NCBI RefSeq assembly: GCF_002776525.5
Contig: NC_045441.1
Coordinates: 85,579,215 to 85,643,214, forward strand
Direction: 5' to 3'
Origin: Piliocolobus tephrosceles
Taxonomy: Eukaryota > Chordata > Mammalia > Primates > Cercopithecidae
DNA: 64,000 nt
Shown here: positions 10,555-22,857 of the stretch, one piece after another
Position numbering within the stretch: position 1 is the stretch's first letter
How the letters are laid out: every line of letters begins with the position of its first letter
The notes under the pieces: generated by a model
Seen by the model: only the letters and a program-made list of their open reading frames with translations
Told to the model about the DNA's origin: nothing
The model's database searches: none
Made by a program: the position numbers and the translations under genes

Positions 10555-10925
10555 GTTTTCCTACTGTGGCTGACTTTGTTTTCCAAAGAGGGCTGTCCTA
10601 CATGTTCTTCTACAGTGAGACTTTGCTGCTGTACTGTTGATAGTGGGAGTCTGATTTTCCTACTCCTGACTATAGGAGGGCTTGCTGTAACCAATAGAAT
10701 GTGGTGAGGGTGATGCTATGTGGCCTTTGAGGCTAGGTTATGAAAGATGCAGCCTTCCTCTGGCATTGTTATACTCCTGCTTGAAGCCTTGAGGTACCAC
10801 ATAAAAAGTCTGACTACCTTGAGGCTATCACGCCCTTTCCAAATTCCTGGCTCTCAGAATCCATGGCATACTATAAGATTGGTTATTCAACACCATTCAA
10901 ATTGAGGTGATCTTTATGCAGCAAT
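10555..10925 (+). mobile_element. Possible second MaLR/MLT1 LTR fragment
   Basis: 'gtaaccaatagaatgtggtg', 'tgatgctatgtggcctttga', 'ggctaggttatgaaagatgc' and 'agccttcctctggc' echo the mid part of another MLT1-type LTR (accaatagaatatgg... gtgacttc... gctaggtcataaaaggcattgcagcttc). The ends are not clear, so family and boundaries are uncertain. Confidence 0.4.
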
Positions 10926-10931
10926 AGTAAC

Positions 10932-11145
10932 TGGAACACCTACTATGTGTCAGGCACTGTGCTTAGGCTTCTATGTACATTATTTTGCTGAACCCTCAAT
11001 CCTTAAAGATTAGTATTGTTTCTTCAGTTTTCTAGATAAGAAAATCAAAGAAGAGAGAACTTAAGAAATTTGTCTAAAGTTATAGCCATGAAATTAAAGA
11101 ATGAGGATTCAAATCAAGGTCTTGGCAACTCCAATGCATATAACC
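10932..11145 (+). repeat. MIR SINE
   Basis: 'acacctactatgtgtcaggc', 'actgtgcttaggcttct', 'agttttctagataagaaaat', then 'aatgaggattcaaatcaagg' in MIR order and orientation. Confidence 0.6.
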
Positions 11146-11464
11146 CCTGTTAATACTAAGAAGTGTTTCCAGGCTAATGATAAGAATTATCTGGTAATGC
11201 TAATGTCCAGGATCCACCTTAATTCCACAAAATCACCCTAAATAAACCTCAGGAGATCTTTCTTTTGTTGTTGTTGTTTTATGGAGAAGTTTAGTAATAC
11301 TATTAAACTCCACCACACAAACTGAAGTATATTCTATAAATAATATTGTAGTCTTTCAGTGAGGCAACTTTGGAAGACCACATCCAAAGTGTTTGGCAAA
11401 GAATAAGTGATCATTAAATGAGTGCTAAACTGAATAGGCTTTTGCAAATGATCTAACCCTCCCC

Positions 11465-11624
11465 ACTCAAGAGTGTGATTTATGAATCAGCAGCAGAGAC
11501 ATCAGTTAGGATTTCCTAGAAACACAGATGCTCAGGCTCCATCCCAGGCCTATTGAATCAGAATCTATAGTTTAAACAATATTACCAGGTGTTTCAGATG
11601 TTCATTAGAATGTGAGGAACACTG
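11465..11624 (+). mobile_element. MER5A-like hAT-Charlie MITE
   Basis: 'atcagttaggatttcctaga', 'aacacagatgctcaggctcc', 'atcccaggcctattgaatca', 'gaatctatagtttaaacaa', 'ccaggtgtttcagatgttca' and 'gtgaggaacactg' parallel MER5A (gaaatgcaaattc...ccccaccccagacctactgaatcagaa...aggtgattctgatg...gaaccactg). The 5' end is truncated or too diverged to define. Confidence 0.65.
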
Positions 11625-11639
11625 ATTCAGCTGATTTTG

Positions 11640-13440
11640 GTACTCATTTAGGATAACTTTCCAACCATGGGACAGTTGGTCTACTTGCTACCGAGTTCCC
11701 CAGTGTATTACTGTAAAAAAAAAAAGTAAAGAGCTCCTAGGAAAATGACTACAATATGGAAATTGATTCTTTAATTCAGGCCTTTTGGAAGTTGTAACGT
11801 TAGACAACATGAGCTGAAGTCTTGTGGTTACACTCTGCACTAATGAAAGTTCAATTCTACTATTAGTGCCTTGCCTGGAAAGTTATTTCCTAGCCCTTTC
11901 CCAGGTACTCCTATTGAGGAGTCCTCAGGAAGAAAGTAGTTTTATAGATGTCATGTTTGTAAAGGGAATCAACAACCATCCTATTTTATTTTCAAGAATG
12001 ATAAGAACTTTCTATTTAACCTATTTATCTACACATCATCTTAGATATGGTTGATTTATACACAGTAGTGACTGTCTGCTCATGTTATTGGAAAATGTTA
12101 ATTGAAATATTAGTGATCCCACTTTTATCTTCTAAGTAATAGCTGCAAAGCCTGTGAAATGGTCACCAAAACACCTCTTCCAGGAAGTCTAGAAGACTGC
12201 ATTTCTCCTCAGATTTACCTCATTTATAGTTAATGAGCCTGCAGTGTTTATAATTGTAAACACATGTTATTTAAAATGCATTCGTTACTACCATGTTCTT
12301 TAACACCAATCTTGCATTGTGCTTCAGCCAGGAGGGTTCAACAAACTACTACAGCTTAGTACAATCTGTGCCTCCTGTGATTCACATTAGTATGAGGGTG
12401 CAGCTGAGAAACAAGGTGAAGACTGCAACTAGGGGAAGAGAAATTCTTAAAGTCCTCAGAGTTCTCTTTGCTTAATTAAATGACATTTTGTAATTAGCTT
12501 TATTAAGTGTCCCAGGCAACACCATCACGCTCTCTCAAAGGACTGCCCTGTGGCCTCAGCCACTGAATAGTCTCACAACCTACATCATCACAATGAGCTG
12601 CAAATATATTTTAGTTTAGTTCTTTTTTTTTTTTAACTCCTTTGCTAAAAATTCATTTAGTGGATGACAATTCATCTTTGCTAATCAGATCATGTGTTTG
12701 TCAACATTTTCTTACCATCAATTTGATTCTTTTTAAGTTTAGCTCAGAGAAAGAAATGAGTATCGGGCCCATTTAAAAATTTTTCTGGCAGTTAAAATTG
12801 GGCTCAGCCAGTCACCATTATGTATAATATTTCTCTATGTACTAGAAGAATATCATTTCCCAGCCTTCTCTAGAGTAGGTGATTCTAATTTCTGTTACCT
12901 TTTCTCACAGGTGTCATTCTTCTTCCTTTTAATCATCATTATATCTATCACCTGAGCTATATATAGATTTTTTTTATAGATGTAGAACTCAAGAGGAGAG
13001 GTTATATTTCCTAGGGTTCTGCCCATATGGAGAATAATGGAATGAAGTACCTTCTTGGGATTCATTCAGGAAACACAGTTTCTGTATTATCTATTAATTC
13101 TAATTGTCATTTAAAAAAACAAATTGTACCAGGCACAAAATCAAATTCCATAGTATGAATAATATTAATAGTTATATCATTTGGGGCTATTAGGGCTGCA
13201 CTAAGAATGGTCAACTCCAGATATATTTGAAATGAGTGTAAAGGTGGAATAAATACATTATATTAAGATCAGAAATTCCAGCCCTCTAATTAGTGAGCTC
13301 GTGACCTTAGAACTAGCATGTTAAGACTACCAAAGGCTGCATGACGAATGAAGGACTGAATAGACAGAGTTCTTCCATCATAAAGAGGAATTGTTCTTGA
13401 ATTAGCTAGATAAGTCATTTTTCTTTTTTTGCTTATATGT
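11640..13440. other. No recognised feature
   Basis: Mostly AT-rich unique-looking DNA. Plus-strand frames at 11824-12054 and 12293-12475 have no domain or coding bias that I can see. A short poly-A lies at about 11716. The 12600-13000 part looks well mixed and repeat-free. Confidence 0.5.
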
Positions 13441-13443
13441 GGT

Positions 13444-13985
13444 TTTTTAAATTATACTTTAAGTTCTGGGATACATGTGCAGAACGTGCAGGTTTGTTAC
13501 ATACATATACAGGTGCAATGGTGGTTTGCTGCACCCATCAACCACATTAGGTATTTCTCCTAATGCTATCCCTCCCCTAGCCCCCCACCCCTTGACAGTC
13601 CCTGGTGTGTGATGCCCCCCTGCCCTCCATGCCCATGTATTCTCATTGTTCAGCTCCTACTTATGAGTGAGAACATGCAGTATTTGGTTTTCTATCCTTG
13701 TGATAGTTTGCTGAGAATGATGGTTTCCAGCTTCATCCATGTCCTGCAAAGGATATTAACTCATCCTTTTGTGTGGCTGCATAGTATTCCATGGTGTGTA
13801 TGTGCCACATTTTCTTTGTCCTGTCTATCATTTATGGGCATTTGGATTGGTTCCAAGTCTTTGCTATTGTGAACAGTGCTCCAATAAACATATGTACACA
13901 TGTGTCTTTATAGTAGAATGATTTATAATCCTTTGGGTATATACCCAGTAATGGGATTGCTGGGTCAAATGGTATTTCATTTTTT
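13444..13985 (-). mobile_element. LINE-1 3' end (L1P-type), 5'-truncated
   Basis: Antisense L1 3' end beginning 'aaattatactttaagttctg', 'ggatacatgtgcagaacgtg', 'caggtttgttacatacatat'. It continues through 'gagtgagaacatgcagtatt', 'gcatagtattccatggtgtg' and 'tcctttgggtatatacccag' and stops at about 13980. It covers the 3' UTR and the last ~100 codons of ORF2. Similarity looks high, so it is primate-age. The 87-codon frame on the plus strand (13609-13872) is antisense to L1 and is not a gene. Confidence 0.9.
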
Positions 13986-15190
13986 AAAAATAGTTTTCTC
14001 AGAATAACCCAAGATATAATGAATCAAAGTTGCTGGTGGTGGGAAGGGGAAGGGGCTGGGAATCTGTATTTTTCAGAAGCCTCTCTGGGGTCTATTTTGA
14101 CTAATATTGAGAATTGTGCCCAATCTCAAAAGTTTCTTTCAGTTTTCAGTTTCTCTGTTCTAAAATACCTTTCCTCCCAGGGACCCAGTTTTCCTCAAGA
14201 AAGAGCCTTGACCTTCTGAACTTTAAGGTTGTGCCAATTCTAGTTTCCAGGAGTCCATGTTACTCCTGGTATCTTCCATGCTTCCTAGTGATATTCCTTC
14301 TTCAAGGTGCCAATGACCTCACACTGCCTTGTCACAGTCTGTGGCATTTGCCACCTGAATCTATTCTTCCTATAAAGTGCCTCCCAATGCTATCTCAGCC
14401 TTTCATTTTTGCCTCAAAATGCATTGGTGCTCAGTGTCATCCCTTTGACAAGGTAACAAGTACACTTTAATAGAGATCCTATGGAGATAACACTAAAACA
14501 AAGGTCTAGTGGTGAACATTTAATCCCTTTGGCTCAATGATAGAGAGATTTTGTGATTCCTCTCAGATCTTATTGTAAAGCACAGTCTTGGACTCCAAAC
14601 CAAGTACTTACATATTTTTTCATGTTTAACTTTAGGATTAATCCAGTGGCCTAAGATCTGAATTATCAAATTGGAATTCCAGAATAATAATACAATTATC
14701 TATTATGAAATAGGTTATTCTTTCCAGGGGAGAATATATGATATAGAAGTACTTAGGCATTATACGATGAAGTTTCTTTTTTATTTGTGTCAGGGAAGGG
14801 TAAAAATTTCCAGGTTTTTAGGGGTCAAATGCTTTTTCTCTTACTTGGTATTTCATCCTAGAAGTCATGAGAAATTAAAAACTCATCAACAAACCAGCGT
14901 GAGGGCTGGGATGCTAAAAGCTTTCATCTGTTAAATGCTATGCTCCTGTGCAACCCCTTTTGAACTCTTCTGCTCAGTAGATTAATTTGTTACCAACTTG
15001 GTTCTGAGCAATGGGGATTCTTGAGAGGACAGCTGTCTCTATCACCAGTGAGCAAGAGTGAGATTGCATAAGCAAGGTGTGTGTTAGCGGCCCAGGCAGC
15101 TGATATGGTAGAGTATTAGTTTCCCTTTGGGTCCTGAGGCAAGCAAAGGCTTGACCAAGCTACCTAAATCAGCTTCCTGTCTGCTCCTGT
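13986..15190. other. No recognised feature
   Basis: The 118-codon plus-strand frame 14114-14470 is the longest here. It lacks a recognisable domain, a start context or flanking splice sites that I would trust, and has two overlapping alternatives. I treat it as chance. Confidence 0.45.
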
Positions 15191-15194
15191 TACC

Positions 15195-15391
15195 TTGCTT
15201 GTTTCTCTCATGGCACACAGAGAACTCTCATCCTCTGTTTCTTGTTTGTTTACTGTTGTCTGATTATCTCTATCGCAATGTAAACTCTCAGAGGCAGAGT
15301 TTGCTCACTTTTCTATCTCTAGTATTTAAAACAGTGCTTGCTCCATAGTTAGGTGCTTAATCAATATTTGTTGAACAAATGAATGAGTGAA
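15195..15391 (+). repeat. LINE-2 3' end
   Basis: Sense L2 terminus: 'tgtaaactctcagaggcaga', 'cagtgcttgctccatagtta', 'ggtgcttaatcaatatttgt', 'tgaacaaatgaatgagtga'. This is the canonical order ending in the (tgaa)n-type tail. Confidence 0.6.
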
Positions 15392-15699
15392 CACTTTCAT
15401 ACAAATTCTAATGGGTAGACGTATTTAAGACATTGAATATTTGTGATCTACACTGTGATACACTGCGCTAGTTCATATTTAATTTACTTTGATGCTTTGC
15501 TCTGTGGGGCTCTCTGGCAGGATGCAAATTGAGAAGGGGATAAGTAGTAAGGGTATAGGGTAGATGAATTCAGAAGGAGGCTCTGGGCTCTGTCATACAT
15601 ATCTCATGGCATGGCCAAGTTATCCGGACTATTGCCTCTCTTTCTCCAGTTTCCTGGTATTCTATATCAGTGTATGTAAATGTGTTTTACACTTTCAGT

Positions 15700-16810
15700 T
15701 TCAAGTTCATTCTTATCCATTCCCATGACTTTACTTATCTCTATTCCAACTTTCATTCATTTTCTGATGTCTAAAGCTATTTTAATTAACTGCTCAATGG
15801 CACCTTCATTTTAGTGTGCCACTGGCACCTCAAATACAACATGCCCTACATGGTAGTACACTTGATATTACCCCCTTTCCATCTGTAGTTTTCTTCCAGT
15901 AGCCTCTATCTCTGTGTCCTGCCAGATTCTCATTGAATAAACCCTGGAATTATCCTAATAACCTCCTTTTTCTTTATCCCTCACATTCAATTACCAAGGC
16001 TTAATCTATTTTCTGACTTACTTGACATCTTCTTATCCTTGTTTCTACCATTTTAGTCCAGACCATCATCTCTCCTTTGGATTATTGTGATAATTGGTCT
16101 CTTTCCATGGTTGTTCTATCCCAATGTATTATCTGTAGGATGTTCCTGTGGCCTATGAGATCTTTCCATATCTGGTGCTTGCTGACTTTTCTGATAGTTC
16201 ATACTGCTTTTATCCTTGTAATCTACTCCACAGCCACCATATTCTTTACTGAGGTTTGTGAGCAAGCCATTCTTCCTCACACCTCATGACCTCAGTCATG
16301 CTAGTGTCATTAGCTTTATGACCAGCTAAGTCCTATTCATCCTCCTTAAGGCACCTTGAAAAGGTTTCATGGAATAGTCCTCTATGATTTCCCAGTCTAG
16401 CTATATTGTCCTGTTAGATGCTCTTTTATCACTTCGTACTTCTCTTTTGCTTCACTCATCAATCTTAAATTATTCACTCAGTATTTGTCTTCCTCACTCC
16501 TTGACACATAGTCAGTGCTATGTCATACTGAAAGAATAGCATCCTCTTCTCCTTCCTTCCACAATTGGTTTATGATTTATTCTCAAGTTATAAAATGTTA
16601 CATGTTTAGAGAACTCTAGACCCAATAAGCCCACCTTAATCCATTCTTTGTGTTCCATTACATTTTGTATAAATGACTATCAAAGCATGTATTATATTGC
16701 ATAATAATTTCTTCACAGTTCTGCTTTCCTGGACTGTTGGCTCTTTAGGAATAGGTCCACATGTTACTTATTTTTATAGGCCTGGTACAGTGTCAGCAAT
16801 ATTTGAGATG
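15700..16810 (+). repeat. Long LINE-2 3' segment
   Basis: 'ggcacctcaaatacaacatg' at 15825 corresponds to the L2 ORF2 end (caggcacctcaaactcaacatgtcc). It is followed by L2-like words 'accatcatctctcctttgga' (16063) and 'ttatcacttcgtacttctc', and a 3' terminus at about 16725-16805 ('ggactgttggctctttagga', 'ggcctggtacagtgtcagca'). It may be one element or two overlapping ones. The 70-codon frame at 16077-16289 belongs to it. Confidence 0.6.
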
Positions 16811-19040
16811 ATCAAAATTTTGCTAAATAGATATATGAAGAAATTTCCCTGAGAATGGAGAGTAGAAAAACTTTTTGTTTGTAGCCTACTGGTTTCTTAA
16901 TTTTCAAGATACCGAAAATATTTAGGGACTTTGATTTTATACTAAATAAAGAAGTACTCATCCTCTGTTTCTGGAATTAGGTTTTTTCCTGTATATTTGT
17001 ATTACTATAAATAAGGAAAGCAAGTATTTTTTCACTGCATTTTTTTTTTCCAGAATTGCTTGGATCAGAACCTTCTTTATATAGATGAGTAGTTTACTGA
17101 AATGTTTTCCTTGGTCAGTCCAAAGTAGAACAGCCTTGTTTATTAAAGGTATTGTTCCAAGGTCCAGGATATTAGTTTTCTTTCCGAATGAATTCAGAAA
17201 TGTTTTCAATTCTACCTTGCCAGACAGTCAGTGTCATTCAGAGCTCAAAAGCAGTGGTGACTCAGTTTTAATCTCATTTATAAAATATAAGTGGGCCTCA
17301 CTGTTTCTGCCAAGCACATTATTCTTACCAGAGAAGTTTAGAATTGTCAGTTTTTTTTCAGTAATGTTTATTTCAACTTTCTGTATTTAATATACGAGGC
17401 CAAGACTTTGAGGGGTTGAGTTGCCTTTGGCCACAAGTTAAGTAATAAACATTAATGCTACTGTCACCCACGTGTTCTGATTTCTAGTTTGACATTCTTT
17501 TCTCTACACCATCTCTCCCACTATGCGGACTTGCCTTACAGAAGCAGGTGGTGACTGTGAGAGAATATTGGAACAAGTGTGCTCAGCATCAGTGTCACTG
17601 GAAATAACACCCCTATCCTCCCCTAGCAAACCAGCAATTAGCTTCAAGTGTTTGGAAACAAAATGACTATTTCTAGTAGAACAGATGTCTGAGATTAACC
17701 AAGAAAAAGCAAAGTGTCCTTTCAAATCCTTCCTTTCCTCTCTCTCTCATACACATACATATACATACAACATGTATCATTCTTATTCAATGGGTCAGAT
17801 TATAATAAATCTGAAAGCAAACGGTGTCCTGTTTTCCAGTGTTTGTTTAATTGACTAGGTCTTTACATTCAAATCTTAGGTGGTGGCTAGTTTAGATAAA
17901 TTGTGATGTGGAATTCATGCATGGATGAGAGTGCTTGCTTTATGGTACCAAGATAAATGCCAGACTGAAATACTATCTTAAGGTCAGCTAGGCTCAAACA
18001 TGTAAATGGTAACATATTTACATTTCCATTGTTATAAAACCCTGCTAATAAGGCACATTTAAGGGCTAAAATATCACATTCAGCAATGAAGACATTAATT
18101 TTGCTTATACAACACTATTCACATTTGTAGGATTTCTGACAGTTTTAGGAACCCATGAGAATTAAGAGGCCTCTAGCAAATGAACACACATCAATAAAAT
18201 ACCCTTAGTGAGGCATTTGTTTTTTGAAAGCTGATACCATATTTCCTACTGAAAGTCACTGACAGTGGAGATTGTATGTGCAATGTTTCACAATGACTTT
18301 TTCATGTTTTCTTCCTGTTCTGAATATTCCCTTTGTGCTTTTGAAATCAATAGTGCTGCAGAGATTTACCTGTTCTTTAATACTTCAAAAGCCCTTTCCT
18401 CGATGCCCGTCTTTTCACTTAGAGTTTAGTAAGCCTTGACAAACCCTTATGTTTCCTGTCTTCAAGTAACACGGAGGATTTCCCACTTCTGTGGTTTGCC
18501 TTTAGAGCAAGGCATTTAAAATGACTAACCACATACTACAATTTGCATAATTTCTAGGGAATTTGATACTTTTTTGTTGTTTATTAAAGATACAATAAAA
18601 GCTTCAAAATACCTTTGTAATAGTCTCATAAATTTTTATCAGTGACAAAGGCAAAGGTTCTTGTTTGTAAAGAGAGATGGATGAAGAAAAGTGAACAGAA
18701 GAATAAAACAGGATCAAATGATACCCACTTGCTGATTATCATTCTGCTCTGTCTATATCTATCACATTGCAGGTAGTAAATGCCATTATGAATTTAAATA
18801 AAAGTCATTGCTCACACATACTTGAATGGAAGTAAGAGGAAGCAATTTGGTATATCTCACTGTGAGGACATGACATTTAAAAGCAATCAAGTTCATTTCT
18901 TTGGCAATGACATCTCTTTTTGATCAAAACTAAAATGAGTCCTATTTGTTCTGTGGAGGGTAACAAGACTGCATGGGCAGTTAGCACAGTCCAGTGATAA
19001 GAGAACCAGACTTAAAAACTGAGTGATGCATTTTGTAACG
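16811..19040. other. Repeat-poor DNA, no recognised gene
   Basis: More than 2 kb without a nameable interspersed repeat. Near 17738-17775 there is a short pyrimidine then (CATA)-type simple tract. Frames up to 101 codons (17085-17390) have no domain. Confidence 0.5.
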
Positions 19041-19044
19041 AGAC

Positions 19045-19265
19045 AAATAGCTAACATTTATTTTGTACTTGCTGTATATTTGAACATTCTTAGACTCACT
19101 CAATCTTCATTATTATCTCCTGACACACATATTACTATTATACTCCATTTTACAGATGAGGGAACTGAGGCAGGAAGTATCAAATGATTAGCTCAAGGAC
19201 ACATAGTTAATAAGTAGAGGAGTCAGAGTTTGAAGCCAGGGAGTCCAACTCCAGAGTACTATGTT
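19045..19265 (+). repeat. MIR SINE
   Basis: A clear sense MIR: 'attttacagatgagggaact' at 19147, 'gaggcaggaagtatcaaatg', 'ctcaaggacacatagttaat', 'aagtagaggagtcagagttt' and 'gaagccagggagtccaactc'. Confidence 0.8.
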
Positions 19266-19679
19266 CTGGTGTCTACTTGCACTGGAAAAATCAGTCTTTA
19301 ATCTATAAATCTGAAATAGTCATTGATCCCTTTAACAGTGCTGAGGATATGAAGGTGAAACAAAATGTTTACTTTTCCTGCCTGCGATAGTTCAAACTAT
19401 CCCAACAAGGGAAATTGTTTTTCTTATAATCTTATATAAATTATAAGACTCAAATCGGGCTTATAATTCTGTAATTAATAAAGAACAAGCAGAAACTATT
19501 TTTTTCTTTGCATATAAAAACTGGAATAGTGGCCAACTGGGTTACTGCACTTGGTGTTTCCTTCCATGATCTTGTTTGACTCACGTGTGCAGATGCCTGC
19601 ATATGTGCTCACTCCCTCCTGGCATCTGATTCCTTTCATTACCTTGTGGATATCTTGTGGATAAGGATATTGGGATATC

Positions 19680-19880
19680 TTGAGCTCTAGAGTCAGGAAA
19701 ACCTGGGTGTGAATTCCAAGTTTTTCACTTACCAGATGACTGATTTGGACAAACTTCTTAGCATTTTTCATCCTTAGTTTTCTTAAGATAAATCCAAACC
19801 AAGGATTGATTTGAGGATTAAGTGGAATAATACGTATACTATACTTAGTAACATAAGAACTCAGTAAATGTTTACTTCTC
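19680..19880 (-). repeat. MIR SINE
   Basis: 'gctctagagtcaggaaaacc', 'tgggtgtgaattccaagttt', 'tttggacaaacttcttagc', 'ttgaggattaagtggaataa' and 'aactcagtaaatgtttactt' fit antisense MIR. Confidence 0.65.
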
Positions 19881-20554
19881 TTTCACTCCTTTTTATCTCT
19901 CCTTCATCTTTCTCCTCTCTCCCATCTTTTTTGTCGTATTCTGTCACAGAATTAATTTTTTCTTCATATCATCTTATGACTAAAGAGGTCAAGTGTGATG
20001 ACCATAAACCCTGAGCCCGACCTTGACTTTCTTAGGAGTTTTCTGGATGGCATTGGGAATACATTTAAGGGTCTCAATCTCTACTTATCCACCATCCACC
20101 TGTCAAATGACATCTGTGTACTTCATTTACATGCAAAGAAGGTATGTTAATTGTTGATCCAGAGCTTTGAAGATGAAGAGTACCATGTAGCTGGTTGCCA
20201 CTATCATTTATTAATCTGTGCGTCAGGTGAGTTACTTCCTAAAGGTGAAATCACCATTGCTTTCACATATTTTGTCTCTTATAATTTCCCTAGCTTTCCC
20301 ATTGTCATACTGTACCCCAACCTTACTTTCCAGGCCTTTCATGTTTAAATGCCATTGCAAGAGGACAGATAGAAATTTTCTCTTTGTATTCTGAACTTGT
20401 GTGTATTGAACTTTTAGAGTAAGCCGGCATTTTGGAATTAGGTTCAAGAGTTATTAGAATTGCTTTTATGAATATGGCTTAAGGTAGTTTTGGTCCAGAA
20501 GGTTACCCATGTGAATTTGTATCTTTAGAGTCCACTATCTAGAGCATAAATAAT

Positions 20555-20690
20555 TCATTAATTCATTATATTAATAATTATTAAACATCTATTTGTGTTA
20601 GGTACTGTGTCAGGTTCTGAGTATATATGACTTTAAGATGGGTCTGGAAGGAGCTGCCAGCCTGGCAAGGGAGATAGGCTTGTAATGATA
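20555..20690 (-). repeat. LINE-2 3' end fragment
   Basis: 'attcattaattcattatatt', 'aacatctatttgtgttaggt', 'actgtgtcaggttctgagta' and 'aaggagctgccagcctggca' follow the antisense L2 terminus. Confidence 0.55.
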
Positions 20691-20696
20691 GTAAAA

Positions 20697-20890
20697 GGCG
20701 TTTACTGAGCATCTACTTACAATGCAAGGCAACTTCCTTTAAAATGCCTCATTTAGTTCTCACAATAAATATCAAATAAGGAAACAGAGGCTCAAGGAGG
20801 TTAAGAAATATGCCTATCGTTTGAGTCAGTAAGTGGTAGCATAGGATGTAAACCCAAATATGTCTTATGTTAAAGTCCATCTTTGCACTA
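20697..20890 (+). repeat. MIR SINE
   Basis: 'ggcgtttactgagcatctac', 'aatgcctcatttagttctca', 'aaggaaacagaggctcaagg', 'aggttaagaaatatgcctat' and 'gtaagtggtagcataggatg' are in MIR order. Confidence 0.7.
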
Positions 20891-20894
20891 TTCT

Positions 20895-21600
20895 CTGCTA
20901 CTTCATGAGTTAATAGAATATTTTGATATGTGCATGAGTGCAACCAAGGTAACGAAGAAATGGTAATTGGTGTTTGAGATTTTAACAACAGCCATTTCGC
21001 ATTTATATTTGACCTTTATTATGACCCACTCCATTTCCTAATGTGGGTGTTTGACAAACATAGAATGACACCTGCCAGAAGGTGGAGATACGCTTGAGAC
21101 CTTCTGTTCTAATTAGCCATTTCTGACCAATACAATCATAAGGGTCCTGACAGAGGGACACTTATTAAAAGCAATGCTTTTAAATCAAGAAAAATGTACA
21201 GGAATGAGTAGAAAGGTGAAATTTTTATTCAGAGTTGTTTTGTGACAATCACATGGTAAATGGTAGTCAGATGTTTAGAATCATTTTGAAGTTGGATCTT
21301 GGCTTGAATCAAACTCTTCTTCTTATAATTTTCACCTCTTTAAAGAGAGAATAGTGCCCTTTATTATCATAACCCATTGCCTGGCACAAGGTTGTTACTC
21401 ACGAATGAATGTCTGTAGCAGCAAAAATATTTTCCTGAATCACAGTTACGGATAATGTTCATGCTTATCCTATACTGTTTGGGAGTTTGGGGACACTTTG
21501 GGATTAGCTGTGCAGATAATAAATTGAAACTTTATTACTTTTGAAATGGATGCAAAGATTTCAAACTTGTATCAACATATTTGATTTAGCAGGCCAATTA
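20895..21600. other. Mostly unassigned; possible L2 tail near 21355-21415
   Basis: 'cccattgcctggcacaaggt' and 'tgttactcacgaatgaatgt' near 21374-21412 look like a sense L2 terminus. Nothing else in the stretch is recognisable. Confidence 0.35.
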
Positions 21601-21604
21601 CTTA

Positions 21605-21840
21605 GCAGCATAGTGTAGTGTTTAAAAAGATGTATTATATTCTGAACTTAGGTTTTATGGGTTTAAGTCCTGGCTCCATTGTTTTATTAACTGGGTGACT
21701 TGGGCAAGTTACCTTCTCTAAATCTCTTTTTTCATTTTGTATGGTGGGAATAATAGTCACATTTTTCTTATTGTGGACAAATGAGAAAGTACACATACAG
21801 TAAAAGGTTAATTCTTGTTGCTATTAATATTACTATTATT
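21605..21840 (-). repeat. MIR SINE
   Basis: 'agcatagtgtagtgtttaaa', 'gggtttaagtcctggctcca', 'tgggtgacttgggcaagtta', 'ccttctctaaatctcttttt' and 'atggtgggaataatagtcac' are antisense MIR words in order. Confidence 0.7.
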
Positions 21841-21849
21841 TGGGCTTGT

Positions 21850-22375
21850 TGTTAAAGTAGTGACTAAAGCAAGGTTTCCATATCACAAAGTTTTTAAAAC
21901 ATTCAGAAAAAAGTGTATAGTTGTGTCAAATTGGGTCAGTCCTGGTCTCCTTAGAGGCAGAGCCAAAATGGGATTAAATTTGTAAGTATTAGGGGAAGTA
22001 TCTGTGTGAGAAAAATGGAGAGATACTTGGAGAATGCTAGGAGAGCATGAGAATGATGCCAGACATTGATAGGAAGAGCAGCAGTAAGGAAGAGAAGAGA
22101 CTGATGTGTGGTTGTGCCCTTGACTCTTATGTGATGTAAGGAGGTGTCAGAGCATAGCTGTGTGTCAGAGTTGTCTGTCAGATAAGTCCCCTTGTCTCCT
22201 AGGAATGGACCTTCCTTAGTGTCCCTGTCACATCCCATTATGGGCTGGAAGGAGTTCTAAGAGGCATGACCCAGCACAAATGCAGCATAAAGCTCAGAAC
22301 CCAGTAGTAGGGGCTCTTGGTCAATTATGTTCTTTATATTTGGAAGTCTGTGAGCCCCATTTTTTATTGTTGTCA
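21850..22375. other. Repeat-like segment, family not identified
   Basis: The part 21920-22330 ('tctccttagaggcagagcca', 'gaatgatgccagacattgat', 'tgcccttgactcttatgtga') reads like a dispersed repeat, but I cannot assign it. A 95-codon minus frame (21951-22238) shows no domain. Confidence 0.35.
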
Positions 22376-22379
22376 CATA

Positions 22380-22855
22380 TACTAATTTATTCAATATCTG
22401 GACATTTTCTATATACATAGAACTACTTTGCTAGAAGTTGTAAGAAACATAAAGATAGTTAAGACATATTTCTTCTGCCCTAGCCATATAACTCAAACAA
22501 TAGACTATATTTTGTACCAAATTATGTACAGAGAAAGGCATCCTACAAGAACAGGGAAACAAGCTCTAAATTGCGTTTTGCTTTGGAGGATAGGTGAGGT
22601 TTGACGGGGGTTCTGGAGGTTGTGTCAGACTGAGACAATAACGTGAGCAAAGGTATGAAGGGAGAAAATATGGGGCTTTCATGGGGAAACTGTTAGCACA
22701 GAATATCTGGATATGTGGAAGAAGGTGATAGTTACATGAGACATGGGTTGAAAGTTGAACACAATTAACAAAGAGGAGTTAAGCTGTGGAGCACTTTGAA
22801 TATGAGACTACAAGGGGCTCAAATAACTCAGTAGCAAAAAACATAATCTGACTTT
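22380..22855 (-). repeat. LINE-2, 3' part (left of the L1 insertion)
   Basis: Antisense L2: 'caatatctggacattttcta', 'tctgccctagccatataact', 'agcaaaggtatgaagggaga', 'gtggagcactttgaatatga' correspond to the L2 3' half. It stops where the L1 at 22858 begins and resumes at about 23805. Confidence 0.6.
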
Positions 22856-22857
22856 GA

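Noticed and set aside
13609..13872. 87-codon plus-strand frame as a gene
   Set aside because: It lies antisense within an L1 3' end.
14114..14470. 118-codon plus-strand open frame as a small gene
   Set aside because: No recognisable domain, overlapped by another frame, no promoter or splice support visible. The length is within chance for 64 kb searched in six frames.
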